DNA of 64,000 nt from Treponema sp. (GCA_024400955.1 JAKSLY010000007.1:1-64000), one strand, 5' to 3'. Shown: positions 17,837 to 27,415, counted from the stretch's first letter. Made by a program: numbers and translations. The notes: generated from the sequence alone by a model not told the origin.

Positions 17837-19648
17837 TCAGTCCTTAAATTGTTTTAATTTGGAATCAATTTCCATAGCTTCTTTCAGAACATCCTGAAGC
17901 AGAACCTTATCCTGCGGGTTGGCACTATGCTCCAGCTGGAGTATGCGGGCCTTTACCTGCTTTTTCCTGCGTTCAAGAATCCTGTTTTTCAGGTAATTCA
18001 ATGAAGAGACGGCAGACTGAGCGGAATTTTCCGAATTCAGTTCCATGGACTTGATTACAAATCCCTTGAGCCTGTCCCCTTCAATACGGTTAAGTATGAG
18101 TGGTACCGAAAAACAGTTTTCCTTAAGACATTCTTCCATTGCCTTAAACAACTGTCTGGAGGCTTCATCCTCAAGATCCTCGGCGGAAATCTGGCTGTAC
18201 ATGTTTTGAAAAAGACTGGAATCATCAGTTACGGCTGTCATAACAGCTTGCAGCTCGGCAGAAGGTTTTGCAAAGGTTTGGTCTTCTGGCTTTTTGCTCT
18301 GCTCCGTATTTACATTTTTCAAACGGCTAGTAAGCCTTTCCCGGTTCTGGAAGTCTTTTCGGGCAGCCCCCTTTTCTATCTCAAATGCCTGGCACAGTAA
18401 ATCCAGGCACGTCTCCTTCTGTACTTCCGACTGCAGTGAATCAATGTACACAAAATAGTCCAGCATCGCCTTGGACTTGCCTTCAGGGGTATCCTTAGGG
18501 TACAGTTCGAGCAGTTTAGAAATAAGAAAATCGCAATCGAATATAGCTCCCTTAACTACATTTGTCAAGTAGTCAGCACCAAAATTCACCATAATTTCGG
18601 CAGGGTCTTTTCCACCTTCTATCCTTATGACCTTTACTGGAATGTTCTGCTGGCGGCACATGAGTATGGCTTTCTGGGTTGCCTTCTGGCCTGCATTGTC
18701 CGAGTCAAAGGAAAGGATTATCTCGTCGACAAAGGGCTTTAGCAAAGTTACCTGTTCAATGGTAAGGGCTGTTCCAAGGGGAGCCACGGCATAGTCGATA
18801 CCGCACTGGTGATAGGCTATGCAGTCCATGTATCCCTCGCAGATGATTGCCTTCTTCTGCCGCCTGATGGGTTCCTTTGCAAAGTTGAATGCATAGAGGA
18901 TGCTTCCCTTCTTGTAGTGGATTGTTTCCGGGGAATTCTTGTACTTGGATTTTGCCTCAAATTCGCTTCCCCGCAAGAAACGTCCTCCCATGGCAACAAC
19001 CTCGCCGTTGCGGTCAAAGATCGGGAACATAAGGCGGCCTGCAAAAAAGGCTGTTTCCGGCCTGGACCTGTTGAATAGGCCTGAATTGTCAAGGAATTCC
19101 TTGGAATAGTTCTTTCCCTCGAGAAAGCGTCTTAACCAGAACCTGTCGTCCGGACTGTAGCCGATCTTGAATTTTTCCAGGGTCTCCTTGGAAAGCCCTC
19201 GCTCCATTATGTAGTCCAGGGCAAATTTTCCGTGGGGTGTTTCCATGAGCATATAATGGAAGGATGTTGCAACCCTTGTATACAGCTGGCGGTATTCCGC
19301 CTTCAGCTTTACGTTTGGATCTTCCTTCCAGCTGTCGTTTCCTCCCTGGGTATAGGAAAGGGTTACCCCTGCTTTCTGGGCAAGGATTTCTATGGCCTCT
19401 GAAAAGGACACCTTGTCCATGTTCTTAAGGAAGTCGATGGCAGTTCCGGAAGCGTGGCAGCCAAAGCAATAGTAGAATTTCTTTTCCGGGGAAACGCTGA
19501 AGGAGGCGGTCTTTTCCGAATGGAAGGGACAGCATCCCCACCAGTCACGGCCGCGCTGTTCAAGCTGGACACGTTCCCCTATGAGGCGCACGATGTCGGT
19601 TTTTTCTGAGACTTCGTCAATGGACTGCTTTGATATGAATCTTGCCAT
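17837..19648 (-). CDS. dnaG: DNA primase DnaG
   Basis: This 603-residue primase has an N-terminal zinc-binding domain (CCPFHSEKTASF and YYCFGCHASG, i.e. a CHCC site). The RNA polymerase core contains a TOPRIM fold: ICEGYMDC gives the catalytic Glu and SFDSDNAGQKA the Asp pair. A C-terminal helicase-binding region of ~150 residues follows. It makes RNA primers for lagging-strand synthesis. It starts immediately after the mltG stop codon and ends 3 bp before rpoD, so the mltG-dnaG-rpoD genes are probably co-transcribed. Confidence 0.96.
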   Translation of the reverse strand: MARFISKQSIDEVSEKTDIVRLIGERVQLEQRGRDWWGCCPFHSEKTASFSVSPEKKFYYCFGCHASGTAIDFLKNMDKVSFSEAIEILAQKAGVTLSYTQGGNDSWKEDPNVKLKAEYRQLYTRVATSFHYMLMETPHGKFALDYIMERGLSKETLEKFKIGYSPDDRFWLRRFLEGKNYSKEFLDNSGLFNRSRPETAFFAGRLMFPIFDRNGEVVAMGGRFLRGSEFEAKSKYKNSPETIHYKKGSILYAFNFAKEPIRRQKKAIICEGYMDCIAYHQCGIDYAVAPLGTALTIEQVTLLKPFVDEIILSFDSDNAGQKATQKAILMCRQQNIPVKVIRIEGGKDPAEIMVNFGADYLTNVVKGAIFDCDFLISKLLELYPKDTPEGKSKAMLDYFVYIDSLQSEVQKETCLDLLCQAFEIEKGAARKDFQNRERLTSRLKNVNTEQSKKPEDQTFAKPSAELQAVMTAVTDDSSLFQNMYSQISAEDLEDEASRQLFKAMEECLKENCFSVPLILNRIEGDRLKGFVIKSMELNSENSAQSAVSSLNYLKNRILERRKKQVKARILQLEHSANPQDKVLLQDVLKEAMEIDSKLKQFKD

Positions 19649-20698
19649 TTATTTTGAAACCCGATCCGTATTGTCTGCGGCTTTATGCTCGTCAAAGGTA
19701 CGTGAGAAAGTGTGCTTTCCTTTCTGTGGGTCTGTGAGGACAAAGAAATAGTAGTCAGTTTTTGCGGGAGCTCCGGAGGCCTCAAGGGCAACGACTCCTG
19801 GATTTGAAATTGGTCCTTCTGGAAGCCCTGCCCACTTGTATGTGTTATAGGGGCTGTCAATCTTAAGGTCCTTGTAGGTAATGCGTTCAGGATGTGGCAG
19901 TCCCTGGATTTCCGTAATTATGTACTCGATGGTTGCACAGGAATAAAGGCCGATGCCATGCTTTAGCCTGTTGGTGAAGACGCTTGCAATGAGGGGGGCT
20001 TCTTCCTTGATGCGGTATTCCCTTTCGACAACAGATGCAAGAATCACGGTGTCATGCAGGGTCTTTGGATCCAGGCCGATGAATGACGGTATCTGTGATG
20101 TTTTTGTGAAGAAATTTGAGACCATGGTACGGAGCACTTCCTCACCTGTCATTTCCGGGATGAAGAAATAGGTATCGGGGAAAAGGTATCCTTCAAAGCT
20201 TGTTCCTGGAACGTGGAATTCATCAAGAAGGGACTGGTTTTTGCATGCCAAAAGGAAGTCCTGTGCCGTACAGACACCCGAGCCTTCAAGAATCTGCGAA
20301 ATCTTAGTCTTTGTAAGGCCTTCAGGAATGCTAACGGTTATGTATTCCTGTTCGCCAGACTGCAGGAGCATGTAAATTTCCCTGAGGGACATGGAGCTCT
20401 TTATGCTGTAGGTTCCGCTCTTAAGGTTGAACTGGCTGTTCCTGTCAAAAACATTGAACCTTGCACAAAGGTAAAGGAACATTCCAGATTTGATGAATTT
20501 TTCATCCTGAAGGGTCTGGGCCACCTGACGTACTGAAGTTCCTGCCGGGATCTTGATCTTGCCTGAATATGCATCCTCTTCCGAGGTTACGGGGCTGCAA
20601 AGATAGAACCAGGAAGAAACGCCTACAACAACGCACAGGGACAGTACTGCGGCTATCCAGAGGAAAATCGAAAGAAGAATTACGGCTGCCTTTTTCAT
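19649..20698 (-). CDS. mltG: Endolytic peptidoglycan transglycosylase MltG (YceG)
   Basis: This 349-residue protein has one N-terminal transmembrane helix (residues ~4-32), a LysM-like region (IKIPAGTSVRQVAQTL) and the YceG catalytic domain. ASVVEREYR carries the catalytic Glu and AGLPEGPISNPG is the conserved terminal block. MltG cuts nascent glycan strands in the membrane and is thought to set their length. It follows the metallo-hydrolase gene by one base and directly abuts dnaG. No obvious ribosome binding site precedes the ATG, so translation is probably coupled to the upstream gene. Confidence 0.93.
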   Translation of the reverse strand: MKKAAVILLSIFLWIAAVLSLCVVVGVSSWFYLCSPVTSEEDAYSGKIKIPAGTSVRQVAQTLQDEKFIKSGMFLYLCARFNVFDRNSQFNLKSGTYSIKSSMSLREIYMLLQSGEQEYITVSIPEGLTKTKISQILEGSGVCTAQDFLLACKNQSLLDEFHVPGTSFEGYLFPDTYFFIPEMTGEEVLRTMVSNFFTKTSQIPSFIGLDPKTLHDTVILASVVEREYRIKEEAPLIASVFTNRLKHGIGLYSCATIEYIITEIQGLPHPERITYKDLKIDSPYNTYKWAGLPEGPISNPGVVALEASGAPAKTDYYFFVLTDPQKGKHTFSRTFDEHKAADNTDRVSK

Positions 20699-20699
20699 T

Positions 20700-21644
20700 T
20701 TAGAGATCTATGACCTGACCTTCACGGGACATGTAGAGCTTCAGGTTCTCGGAACCATGGTATTTTACGTAGTTAAGACCGGCGCTGTACAGGTCGTCCA
20801 GTTTCTTGTCTGAATATGCCGGTTCATGATGGAAGAAAAAGAGCCTTGAAACACCCCAATTGGCTGCAAAATCAATGGAACGGCTTACGGAATTATGTCC
20901 CCAGTTGACCTTCTTGGCGGCTTCCGGATTTGTGTACTGGCTGTCAAGGACGAGCATGTCAGCATCCTGAAAGAAATAGTTACGCTCAATGGCCTTGTCA
21001 AAGTCGGATTCCTGCAGTTCTGCATCGGTGCAGTATATGAATTTCTTGTTGTCTTCCTCAAAGGAAAAGGACGTGGATTCCCCAGGGTGGGTCATCTTGT
21101 GGCACCTGATCTTGAGCCCGTAAAGTTCCATGTCCTGGCCTTCCTTTAGTAGGTGGAATGTAATCTGGTTCTTGACTGAATTCCAGCATCCGTTTGGAGG
21201 AAAGAAAGGTGTGGAACTTTGCCTTTCGAAAAATTCTAAGGTTGAAGGATCTGTTGAATATAAGTCGATTCTTGCCTTTGGATTGAATGACGGTCCAAAG
21301 AAAGGAAATCCCTGAATGTGGTCCCAGTGAAAATGCGAAAGAAATATGGAATAGTGGTTGTCCTCAGGCTGCTCACCATAGAGTGCATAGTCACGTAGCC
21401 CGGTTCCGCAGTCAAGAAGGATTACTCCGCCTGCCTTTGGCTTTAATTCCACGCATGGGGTGTTTCCGCCGTAGGTTCCGTAAATCCATTCAGGGAGGGA
21501 CGAAAGAAAGCGCATTTTTGATTCTGAAGATTCAAGGTCTTTTGGATTCATGCGCGCGATGGCAGCAGTAAGCTTTGCCTGAATCTGTTCGCCGCGCAAA
21601 GGTGTTGGAAGGGATCCTCTGACTCCCCAGAATTTGATTTGCAC
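20700..21644 (-). CDS. Metallo-beta-lactamase-fold hydrolase
   Basis: This 314-residue protein contains SHFHWDHIQG, the HxHxDH metal-binding signature, plus further conserved sites (DCGTGLRDY, HPGESTSFSF, YCTDAE). It resembles the cyclic-phosphodiesterase/ribonuclease-Z-like branch of the superfamily; the substrate is unknown. I chose a GTG start (21642-21644): GGAGG lies six bases upstream and the protein then begins VQIKFWGVRGSLPTP, the typical family N-terminus. An upstream frame extension to 21680 lacks a ribosome binding site. It heads the mltG-dnaG-rpoD run and has its own promoter. Confidence 0.85.
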   Translation of the reverse strand: MQIKFWGVRGSLPTPLRGEQIQAKLTAAIARMNPKDLESSESKMRFLSSLPEWIYGTYGGNTPCVELKPKAGGVILLDCGTGLRDYALYGEQPEDNHYSIFLSHFHWDHIQGFPFFGPSFNPKARIDLYSTDPSTLEFFERQSSTPFFPPNGCWNSVKNQITFHLLKEGQDMELYGLKIRCHKMTHPGESTSFSFEEDNKKFIYCTDAELQESDFDKAIERNYFFQDADMLVLDSQYTNPEAAKKVNWGHNSVSRSIDFAANWGVSRLFFFHHEPAYSDKKLDDLYSAGLNYVKYHGSENLKLYMSREGQVIDL

Positions 21645-21694
21645 TTTTTTCCTCCGGTATGAACCTGTTAAGTTTACCAAAATATACTTTCAAT

Positions 21695-21723
21695 AATATA
21701 GTACAAAAATACTCTAAAATCAA
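21695..21723 (-). promoter_or_regulatory. Promoter of the hydrolase-mltG-dnaG-rpoD unit
   Basis: On the minus strand TTGATT (21718-21723) and TATATT (21695-21700) are separated by 17 bp. The expected start near 21688 gives a leader of about 44 nt ending in the GGAGG ribosome binding site. Nothing else in this 120-bp intergenic region competes for the role. Confidence 0.6.
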
Positions 21724-21761
21724 TGTTAAAGGGCATCTTATGGAAAATAGTTGGAGTCTCT

Positions 21762-21789
21762 AAAAAAGCTACTTCTTCTGGGCTTTTTT
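21762..21789 (-). terminator. Probable terminator at the end of the MATE gene
   Basis: AAAAAAGC (21762-21769) and GCTTTTTT (21782-21789) form an 8-bp stem with a 12-nt loop, overlapping the last codons of the MATE gene. It is A/T-rich, so termination efficiency is uncertain, but it sits exactly where the transcript should stop before the next promoter. Confidence 0.4.
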
Positions 21790-23100
21790 AAGCCATCTTA
21801 ACATGTACCAGACCATGAATGACGTGGAAGCAAGCCATGCCATGGGATCTGCATAGCAAACGGCCTTGAATCCAGCCGACGGTACAAAGACAAATGTAAC
21901 AAGGCAGCGTGCAAAAAGTTCCAGGAATCCGCCCCACATTGCCTTTGAGGAACAGCCGATTCCCTGCAGGGACGGTCGCCACAGATTGAGTATTCCAATG
22001 GACCAGATGAAAATTCCCAGGGTCTTGGCATAAACCCATGCGTAATGAATGACCTCTTTTTCCGAGCCGCTGATGAAAAAGAGGCACAAACGGTCGCCAA
22101 AGAACCAGAAAAGGAATCCTTCAAGTATTCCAAAGAGAACGGAAATGGCCGTTGCCTGAAAGAGACCTTTTCTTATGCGGTCTATCCTTCCCGCCCCCAG
22201 ATTCTGGCTTGCAAAGGTTGAAACTGCAACTCCAAGGGCATCAAAGGGTGACATGAATATCTGCTTGAATTTTGTAACCAGGGTGAAGCTTGAAATGTAA
22301 AGGCTTCCAAGACTGTTGTTTGCCATCTGAAGCACCATGGATCCGATGGCCGTAATGGAAAACTGGAGTCCCATGGGAATCCCCATCCTGAACAGGATCT
22401 TCTGCATTCCAGGGTCAAATTTCATGTCTTCTCTTGCAAGCTTTAGCACGTCAATTTTAGTTGAAGACCAGAAAAAGCATACGATTCCGCATAGTCCCTG
22501 GGATAGAATCGTTGCAAAGGAAGCACCAAAGACCCCCATCTTAAAGACAAGTATGAATGCCAGGTCGAGGATTATGTTCAGCACTATGGAAGCGGAAAGA
22601 AAATACAGGGGAGTCTTTGAATCCCCAACAGCCCTGAGGATTCCTGCAGAAAAATTGTACAGCATGAGGAATGGGCATCCTGCAAATAGAACCACAAGGT
22701 AAACCCATGCTTCGTGGAATATGTCATCAGGGGTCCTTAAAAGGTGAAGTATCTGGCTGCAGAAGGTGGTGCATGAAATGGTGACCAGCAGGGAAAGTGC
22801 AATCATGGCTACGTAGCCGTTGAATACGAATTTCTTCATGCGGTCAAGGTTGCCGGCTCCAAAGGACTGGGCTACGGGAATGGAAAAACCTGTGCAGCAT
22901 CCCATGCATAGCCCCAGAACCAGGAACTGTACGGATGAAGAAGCGCCAACCCCTGCCAGGGCATTTTTTCCCAGGTAAAGGCCAACTATGGCAGTGTCAG
23001 CCATGTTGTACAGCTGCTGCAGCAGGTTTCCCGCAAGCAAAGGTACGGTAAACAGCAGGATGAGCTTAAGGGGACTGACGGTAGTCAGGTTTTTAGCCAA
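21769..23100 (-). CDS. MATE-family multidrug/cation exporter
   Basis: This 443-residue protein has twelve predicted membrane helices and family features: LFTVPLLAGNLLQQLYNMADTAIVG at the start (read as separate motifs PLLAGN and LYNMADT) and FASQNLGAG at the head of the second half. MATE proteins extrude drugs or metabolites in exchange for Na+ or H+. The substrate cannot be read from sequence. The first possible start after an in-frame stop is a TTG at 23098-23100, with GGGTG seven bases upstream, which places the N-terminus correctly for the family. Confidence 0.88.
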   Translation of the reverse strand: MAKNLTTVSPLKLILLFTVPLLAGNLLQQLYNMADTAIVGLYLGKNALAGVGASSSVQFLVLGLCMGCCTGFSIPVAQSFGAGNLDRMKKFVFNGYVAMIALSLLVTISCTTFCSQILHLLRTPDDIFHEAWVYLVVLFAGCPFLMLYNFSAGILRAVGDSKTPLYFLSASIVLNIILDLAFILVFKMGVFGASFATILSQGLCGIVCFFWSSTKIDVLKLAREDMKFDPGMQKILFRMGIPMGLQFSITAIGSMVLQMANNSLGSLYISSFTLVTKFKQIFMSPFDALGVAVSTFASQNLGAGRIDRIRKGLFQATAISVLFGILEGFLFWFFGDRLCLFFISGSEKEVIHYAWVYAKTLGIFIWSIGILNLWRPSLQGIGCSSKAMWGGFLELFARCLVTFVFVPSAGFKAVCYADPMAWLASTSFMVWYMLRWLKKAQKK

Positions 23101-23126
23101 TTAATGCACCCGTATGTATGATTCAA

Positions 23127-24218
23127 CTAGATTTTCATGTTCATTGCTTCGCGAACTTCCTCAAGGGTCTTGCAGGCAATGGCACGGGCCTTGTTTACGC
23201 CATCGAGGAGAACCTTGCGGATGTATTCTTCGTCCTTTTCCAGCTGGGCACGCTTTTCGCGCAATGGGCGGAGTTCTTCATTGAGGGCTTCCGTAAGGCA
23301 CTTCTTGAGCTCTCCACTGCCCTTGTCGCCAATGCGCTGGGCAACTGCTTCCGGGGCTTCCTTTGTACAGAGGGAAATGAGTCCGAGAAGGTTTGCAACT
23401 TCAGGGCGGTTTACAGGATCGTATGTGATTACGCGTTCACCGTCAGTCTTTGCCTTCTTTATGAGTGCTGCAGTTTCGTCTTCCGTGTTGCAGAGGAAAA
23501 TGGCGTTGTTTCGGCTCTTTGACATCTTCTGGTTGCCGTCAAGTCCCATGATGCTTGGAGTCTTTGAAAGAAGGGCCTGTGGCATTGGGAAGATGGGATC
23601 GCGTCCCTTGCAGAACTTTTTGTTGAAGGCCTTTGCAATGTTGCGTGTAAGTTCAATATGAGGGAGCTGATCCTTTCCAACAGGAACAACGTTTCCCTTA
23701 CAGAAAAGGATGTCGCATGCCTGGTGGATTGGATATGTGTACATGCCGGCATTTACGTTTGTAAGGCCTGCACTCTGGATTTCTTCCTTTACGGTTGGAT
23801 TGCGGCTGAGTTCGGAATTGCTTACCAATGTCATGAATGGCAGCATGAGCTGGTTGCATTCAGGAATGTAGGAATGTGGATAGATGATTACGTCGTCACC
23901 AGGCTCAATTCCGGCGGCAAGATAGTCGATTACAAGCTGCTTTGTGTTCTGGCTGATCTTGTCAAAGGCATCGTGATCCGTAAGAACCTGATAGTCTGCA
24001 ATGAGGATCATTGTTGGAACACCCATTCTGCTTATGCGTACGCGGTTCTGGAGGGAACCGAAGTAGTGTCCGATGTGGAGTCTTCCAGTTGGTCTGTCAC
24101 CGGTAAGAACGCGGTATTTCTTTGGATTTATTTCAATGTCTGCCTCAAGCTGCCTTGAGCGCTCTACTGCTGCTTCAAATGTCTTGTTAGGGTCAAATTC
24201 CTTGTTTTCTTCTGCCAT
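23127..24218 (-). CDS. trpS: Tryptophanyl-tRNA synthetase
   Basis: This 363-residue class I synthetase has TGRLHIGHYFGSL (HIGH motif) and QKMSKSRNN (KMSKS motif), and charges tRNA-Trp with tryptophan. I chose the ATG at 24216-24218 because TGAGGA lies at the right distance; a TTG four codons earlier overlaps that ribosome binding site. It has its own promoter downstream of the pseudouridine synthase gene. Length and motif spacing are normal for bacterial TrpS. Confidence 0.95.
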   Translation of the reverse strand: MAEENKEFDPNKTFEAAVERSRQLEADIEINPKKYRVLTGDRPTGRLHIGHYFGSLQNRVRISRMGVPTMILIADYQVLTDHDAFDKISQNTKQLVIDYLAAGIEPGDDVIIYPHSYIPECNQLMLPFMTLVSNSELSRNPTVKEEIQSAGLTNVNAGMYTYPIHQACDILFCKGNVVPVGKDQLPHIELTRNIAKAFNKKFCKGRDPIFPMPQALLSKTPSIMGLDGNQKMSKSRNNAIFLCNTEDETAALIKKAKTDGERVITYDPVNRPEVANLLGLISLCTKEAPEAVAQRIGDKGSGELKKCLTEALNEELRPLREKRAQLEKDEEYIRKVLLDGVNKARAIACKTLEEVREAMNMKI

Positions 24219-24261
24219 TTTTATCCTCAATATACAGGTATAATTTTAATGATACCCTAAG

Positions 24262-24290
24262 ATTTTATTGATTTTACCGTTTTTTTTCAA
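24262..24290 (-). promoter_or_regulatory. Promoter of trpS
   Basis: TTGAAA (24285-24290) and TAAAAT (24262-24267) on the minus strand are 17 bp apart. The expected start near 24255 gives a ~37-nt leader with a TGAGGA ribosome binding site. No tryptophan leader peptide or T-box-like element fits in so short a leader. Confidence 0.55.
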
Positions 24291-24297
24291 TTGCCTT

Positions 24298-25074
24298 CTA
24301 AAGGGTGAAATTCCACCCAAGAAACTGGAGGCCGCATGCAGTAAAGTCAAAGATGTTTTCATAAGAATCAGGGTCGTAAAGAGGATCATAAAATGGGTCC
24401 TGAACAACGGGGAACCCAAGCCATGATAAATGGCAACGGACCTGATGCTTAAACCCCTGGCTTATGCAACATTGGGCCTGGAATGTTTCATCTTCGTTTT
24501 TTTTAAGGTTAATTTCAGTTTTATATTCCTTGGGAGATGCCTTTTTTATTGCTGCAGGTCCAGACAGGTCAGTTACGGGGCGGACTAACTTACGGCAGTT
24601 TCCATAAAACCGGAATTTTGAGGATAAAAGAAACTGAAACGAACAGTCGTTAGTATTATTTTGTAGACTATCTACCATTCTTTCTAGTTTTCTATCCAAA
24701 GGCGGAAAGGAATCGTCATCCGGCAAGTCCATGGTTCTTCCGGTATATCTGCATGTGGCACCATAGGTTTTAATGAATCTGTCACCTTTCTGTTCTTCCG
24801 TAATCCGATTATAAAAATCCTGGGATGCGGCCACCAATACAAGGCCCCTGGTATCATTGTCAATCCTGTGGACAAGGCCAGCCTCGCAGTTTTTCTTTCC
24901 TTGAATTAACCTTAAATCATGAAAGTTTTCCAATGCCCAGGTGAGAGCGCTTGGGTCCCCTTCCTTTAGTGGTGCTGAAGGAAGTCCTGAAGGTTTGTCC
25001 ATGATCAAAAATGGTTCCGAAGATGATGGCTTATGAATTATGTTTATTCTTGAATAAAGCGGATGATTTTCCAT
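24298..25074 (-). CDS. RluA-family pseudouridine synthase (divergent)
   Basis: This 258-residue protein has the RluA-family core: IMDKPSGLPSAP and the catalytic Asp in VHRIDNDTRGLVLVA, and a late FKHQVRCHLSWLGFPVVQDPFYD block that matches the family's R-x-HQIR-H region. It isomerises uridine to pseudouridine in rRNA or tRNA. Its motif HRIDNDTRG departs from the usual HRLDxxTSG, and it lacks an S4 RNA-binding domain. It lies ~28 bp downstream of an rluD-like paralogue and is probably in the same operon. AGGAA precedes the ATG. Confidence 0.8.
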   Translation of the reverse strand: MENHPLYSRINIIHKPSSSEPFLIMDKPSGLPSAPLKEGDPSALTWALENFHDLRLIQGKKNCEAGLVHRIDNDTRGLVLVAASQDFYNRITEEQKGDRFIKTYGATCRYTGRTMDLPDDDSFPPLDRKLERMVDSLQNNTNDCSFQFLLSSKFRFYGNCRKLVRPVTDLSGPAAIKKASPKEYKTEINLKKNEDETFQAQCCISQGFKHQVRCHLSWLGFPVVQDPFYDPLYDPDSYENIFDFTACGLQFLGWNFTL

Positions 25075-25102
25075 CTGTAAAAATTCCTGGAGTTTGGTCT
25101 GA

Positions 25103-26083
25103 TTACCTGTCCTTTGGAAGGATTGTCTTTGAGTATTCCCTATGAAGAACCTTAAGTATTTCCATAAAGCGTCCTGGAGTTCTGGCCCTGAAATCGCTGT
25201 ACTCCCTTGCCCCCGGAAGCTTTAGGCACAGCCTGTGGGCGTTGAGCATCAATGTTGCATTCTGGAACTTTCTGTCTCCCTTTGAATACAATGGATCTCC
25301 CAAAATCGGACAGTTAAGGTACTTCATGTGGACTCGAATCTGATGGGTTCTTCCGGTTTTTATGCGTATTCTCATGAGGGAATAGTCGCCATAGCAGCAG
25401 ATGCACTTGTAATGGGTTTCTGCATATTTTCCTTCATCCGTATCTGTCACTGCCCTGAAAATTTTCCTGTCCCTGTAGTCGCGGATGATCTGTGTCTTTA
25501 CGACGCCATGATGATGCTGGGGCCGGCCTGAACAGATGGCAATGTATTCCTTTACCATGGACCTGTGATTCCTGAAAATCCTTGCAAGGTATTCCTCGGT
25601 GCCACGGTTTTTCGCAGTTATTATGATTCCGGAAGTGTCCTTGTCAAGGCGGTGAACGATTCCCGGGCGGCGAGAAACAATCAGGTCCTTTTCCGCCATG
25701 TTTTTGTCCTGGGGAATTGCGCTCTTGCCCCAGTGATACAGGAGCCCGTTTACGAGTGTCCCGGTCCAGTTTCCTGCTGCAGGATGTGTAACCATTCCCT
25801 GTGGCTTGTTTATGACACAAACGTTTTCATCTTCATAGATTATGTCCAGGGGAATGTCTTCCGGTTCAATGTTGTCAGGTATGCTTTCTTCCCATTGAAT
25901 TAAAATCTCATCCCCTGCCTTTACCTTGAAGGAAACCTTCTGTTCCTTTCCATTTACAAGAATCTGCTTGAGACCGCTTTTCAGCTTGCTGCGGTTCATG
26001 TCGGGAACAACGGATGCAATGTATTTGTCAAGCCGCTGTGACTGGTCATAGTCTGCTGGAACTTTTGCCGTGTATTGGTTCAT
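25103..26083 (-). CDS. rluD: RluD-like 23S rRNA pseudouridine synthase
   Basis: This 326-residue enzyme has an N-terminal S4 RNA-binding domain (QRLDKYIASVVPDMNRSKL) and the RluA-type catalytic domain with HRLDKDTSGIII carrying the catalytic Asp. GRTHQIRVHMKYL and PILGDPLY follow. By architecture it resembles RluD, which modifies helix 69 of 23S rRNA, though the exact target is inferred. The ATG overlaps the stop of the upstream secreted-protein gene by four bases. Confidence 0.85.
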   Translation of the reverse strand: MNQYTAKVPADYDQSQRLDKYIASVVPDMNRSKLKSGLKQILVNGKEQKVSFKVKAGDEILIQWEESIPDNIEPEDIPLDIIYEDENVCVINKPQGMVTHPAAGNWTGTLVNGLLYHWGKSAIPQDKNMAEKDLIVSRRPGIVHRLDKDTSGIIITAKNRGTEEYLARIFRNHRSMVKEYIAICSGRPQHHHGVVKTQIIRDYRDRKIFRAVTDTDEGKYAETHYKCICCYGDYSLMRIRIKTGRTHQIRVHMKYLNCPILGDPLYSKGDRKFQNATLMLNAHRLCLKLPGAREYSDFRARTPGRFMEILKVLHREYSKTILPKDR

Positions 26084-26691
26084 CTTTGCTCAGGTCCGGA
26101 AATGGTGTCATCTATGTTTTCAATGCCTTCGATATCTTCAATGCCGTTATCATCTGATTCTATGGTCTCAATTTCAGTAGCTTCATCGATAATTGTCTCA
26201 GGGGAAGAATTTTCTGAAAACGGAATAACGATAACCTGTTCCTTAAGGTTGATTCTTTTCTGCCTTTTGTTTCTAGAATGTCGAACAATCTGGTTGACTG
26301 CAAAATCAACGGTTCCTATGCAAAGGCCGACACCAACGGTAATTCCCATTAGCTTTACCTGCTGCCATTCGTCAAAGGAAGACTGGGACAAGGGTCCTGG
26401 AACATGGCCACGTTCCCCCTGGGATTTTAGGTAAGCACCATAGGCAACGGTCGTAGGCAAAAGTGCAAAAGGTACGGAACCTAAGGAAACTATTTCAAAG
26501 CGCCTTAGATCCCTGAGCCACAGTGGAATTTTTTCCTTGTCATAGGGCTCCGGTTCATCTGAGTCTTTTGAAGAAGTTGTGCTTGATGTCGTTTTGCTTG
26601 AGGATGATGAAATTTCCCCAAAAAGATGGAAAGGCATCATCGATGAGATAATAAGGAAAATAAGCATCAAGCGACAGGATCTTGCTTTCAT
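26080..26691 (-). CDS. Secreted or membrane-associated protein of unknown function
   Basis: I do not recognise this 203-residue protein. It has an N-terminal signal-like segment (residues ~6-24, CRLMLIFLIISSMMPFHLF), a Ser/Thr-rich low-complexity linker, and two hydrophobic stretches in the middle (VSLGSVPFALLPTTVAYGAY and MGITVGVGLCIGTVDFAV). A very acidic, Glu/Asp/Ile-rich C-terminal tail follows (~residues 155-203). It sits between the yggS-like gene and rluD, touching the former and overlapping the latter by four bases, so it is translated with housekeeping genes. Confidence 0.65.
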   Translation of the reverse strand: MKARSCRLMLIFLIISSMMPFHLFGEISSSSSKTTSSTTSSKDSDEPEPYDKEKIPLWLRDLRRFEIVSLGSVPFALLPTTVAYGAYLKSQGERGHVPGPLSQSSFDEWQQVKLMGITVGVGLCIGTVDFAVNQIVRHSRNKRQKRINLKEQVIVIPFSENSSPETIIDEATEIETIESDDNGIEDIEGIENIDDTISGPEQR

Positions 26692-27411
26692 TTATTTTTC
26701 GCCGTAATCCCTTTCGCCAAACAAAGCAGTTCCAACCCTGACCATGGTGCTGCCCTCTTCAATGGCAATTTCATAGTCCCCGCTCATGCCCATGCTGAGT
26801 TCATGGATTGGAAGGCTCGGATATTTTTTGTTCAATTCTTCCCTAAGGAGACGAAGGGAACTGAAGGATTTTCTTATGAGGTCCTTATCGTCGGTAAAGG
26901 GAGCCATTGTCATAAGGCCTGCAGGTTTTACGTGGGGATATTTTCCTTCCATGAAATTGTCGAGAGATGCAAACAGCTCTTCCCTGGATCCATAGCCGCT
27001 TTTTGATTCCTCACCAGTGTGAATTTCAAAATAAACTTCTATGTTCTTCTGGAGCTTGGCACACTGCTTTTCGATTTCCTTGAGGAGATCCTCGCGGTCA
27101 ACAGACTGAATGCAAGATGCAATTTCCACAGCCTTCTTTACCTTGTTGGTCTGAAGCTGTCCGATTATGTGCAGCTGGACATCCTTGCATTCTGAAACAA
27201 CCTGTGGAAATTTTCCATAGGCTTCCTGAACGCGGTTTTCCCCAAACAGCAGCTGACCGCCTTCAATGGCAGAATATACATCTTCCTGAGGATGGAACTT
27301 GCTGACGGCACAAAGCCTTACCGATCCCTTGGGACGGCCTGAATGAATTTCTGCATCCTCAATCTGCTTTCTTACCTTCATGAAATTTTGCAATATCTGA
27401 TCTTTTGTCAT
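26692..27411 (-). CDS. PLP-binding YggS/PROSC-family protein
   Basis: This 239-residue protein matches the YggS/YlmE/PLPBP family of pyridoxal-phosphate homeostasis proteins. CAVSKFHP contains the PLP-binding Lys (K38), followed by GENRVQEA, HIGQLQTNKVK, SVDR and LSMGMSGDYEIAIEEGSTMVRVGTALFG. Family members bind PLP with a TIM-barrel fold but have no known catalytic activity; they influence amino-acid and vitamin B6 balance. It lies 4 bp after rsmA and directly before the secreted unknown. Confidence 0.92.
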   Translation of the reverse strand: MTKDQILQNFMKVRKQIEDAEIHSGRPKGSVRLCAVSKFHPQEDVYSAIEGGQLLFGENRVQEAYGKFPQVVSECKDVQLHIIGQLQTNKVKKAVEIASCIQSVDREDLLKEIEKQCAKLQKNIEVYFEIHTGEESKSGYGSREELFASLDNFMEGKYPHVKPAGLMTMAPFTDDKDLIRKSFSSLRLLREELNKKYPSLPIHELSMGMSGDYEIAIEEGSTMVRVGTALFGERDYGEK

Positions 27412-27415
27412 GATG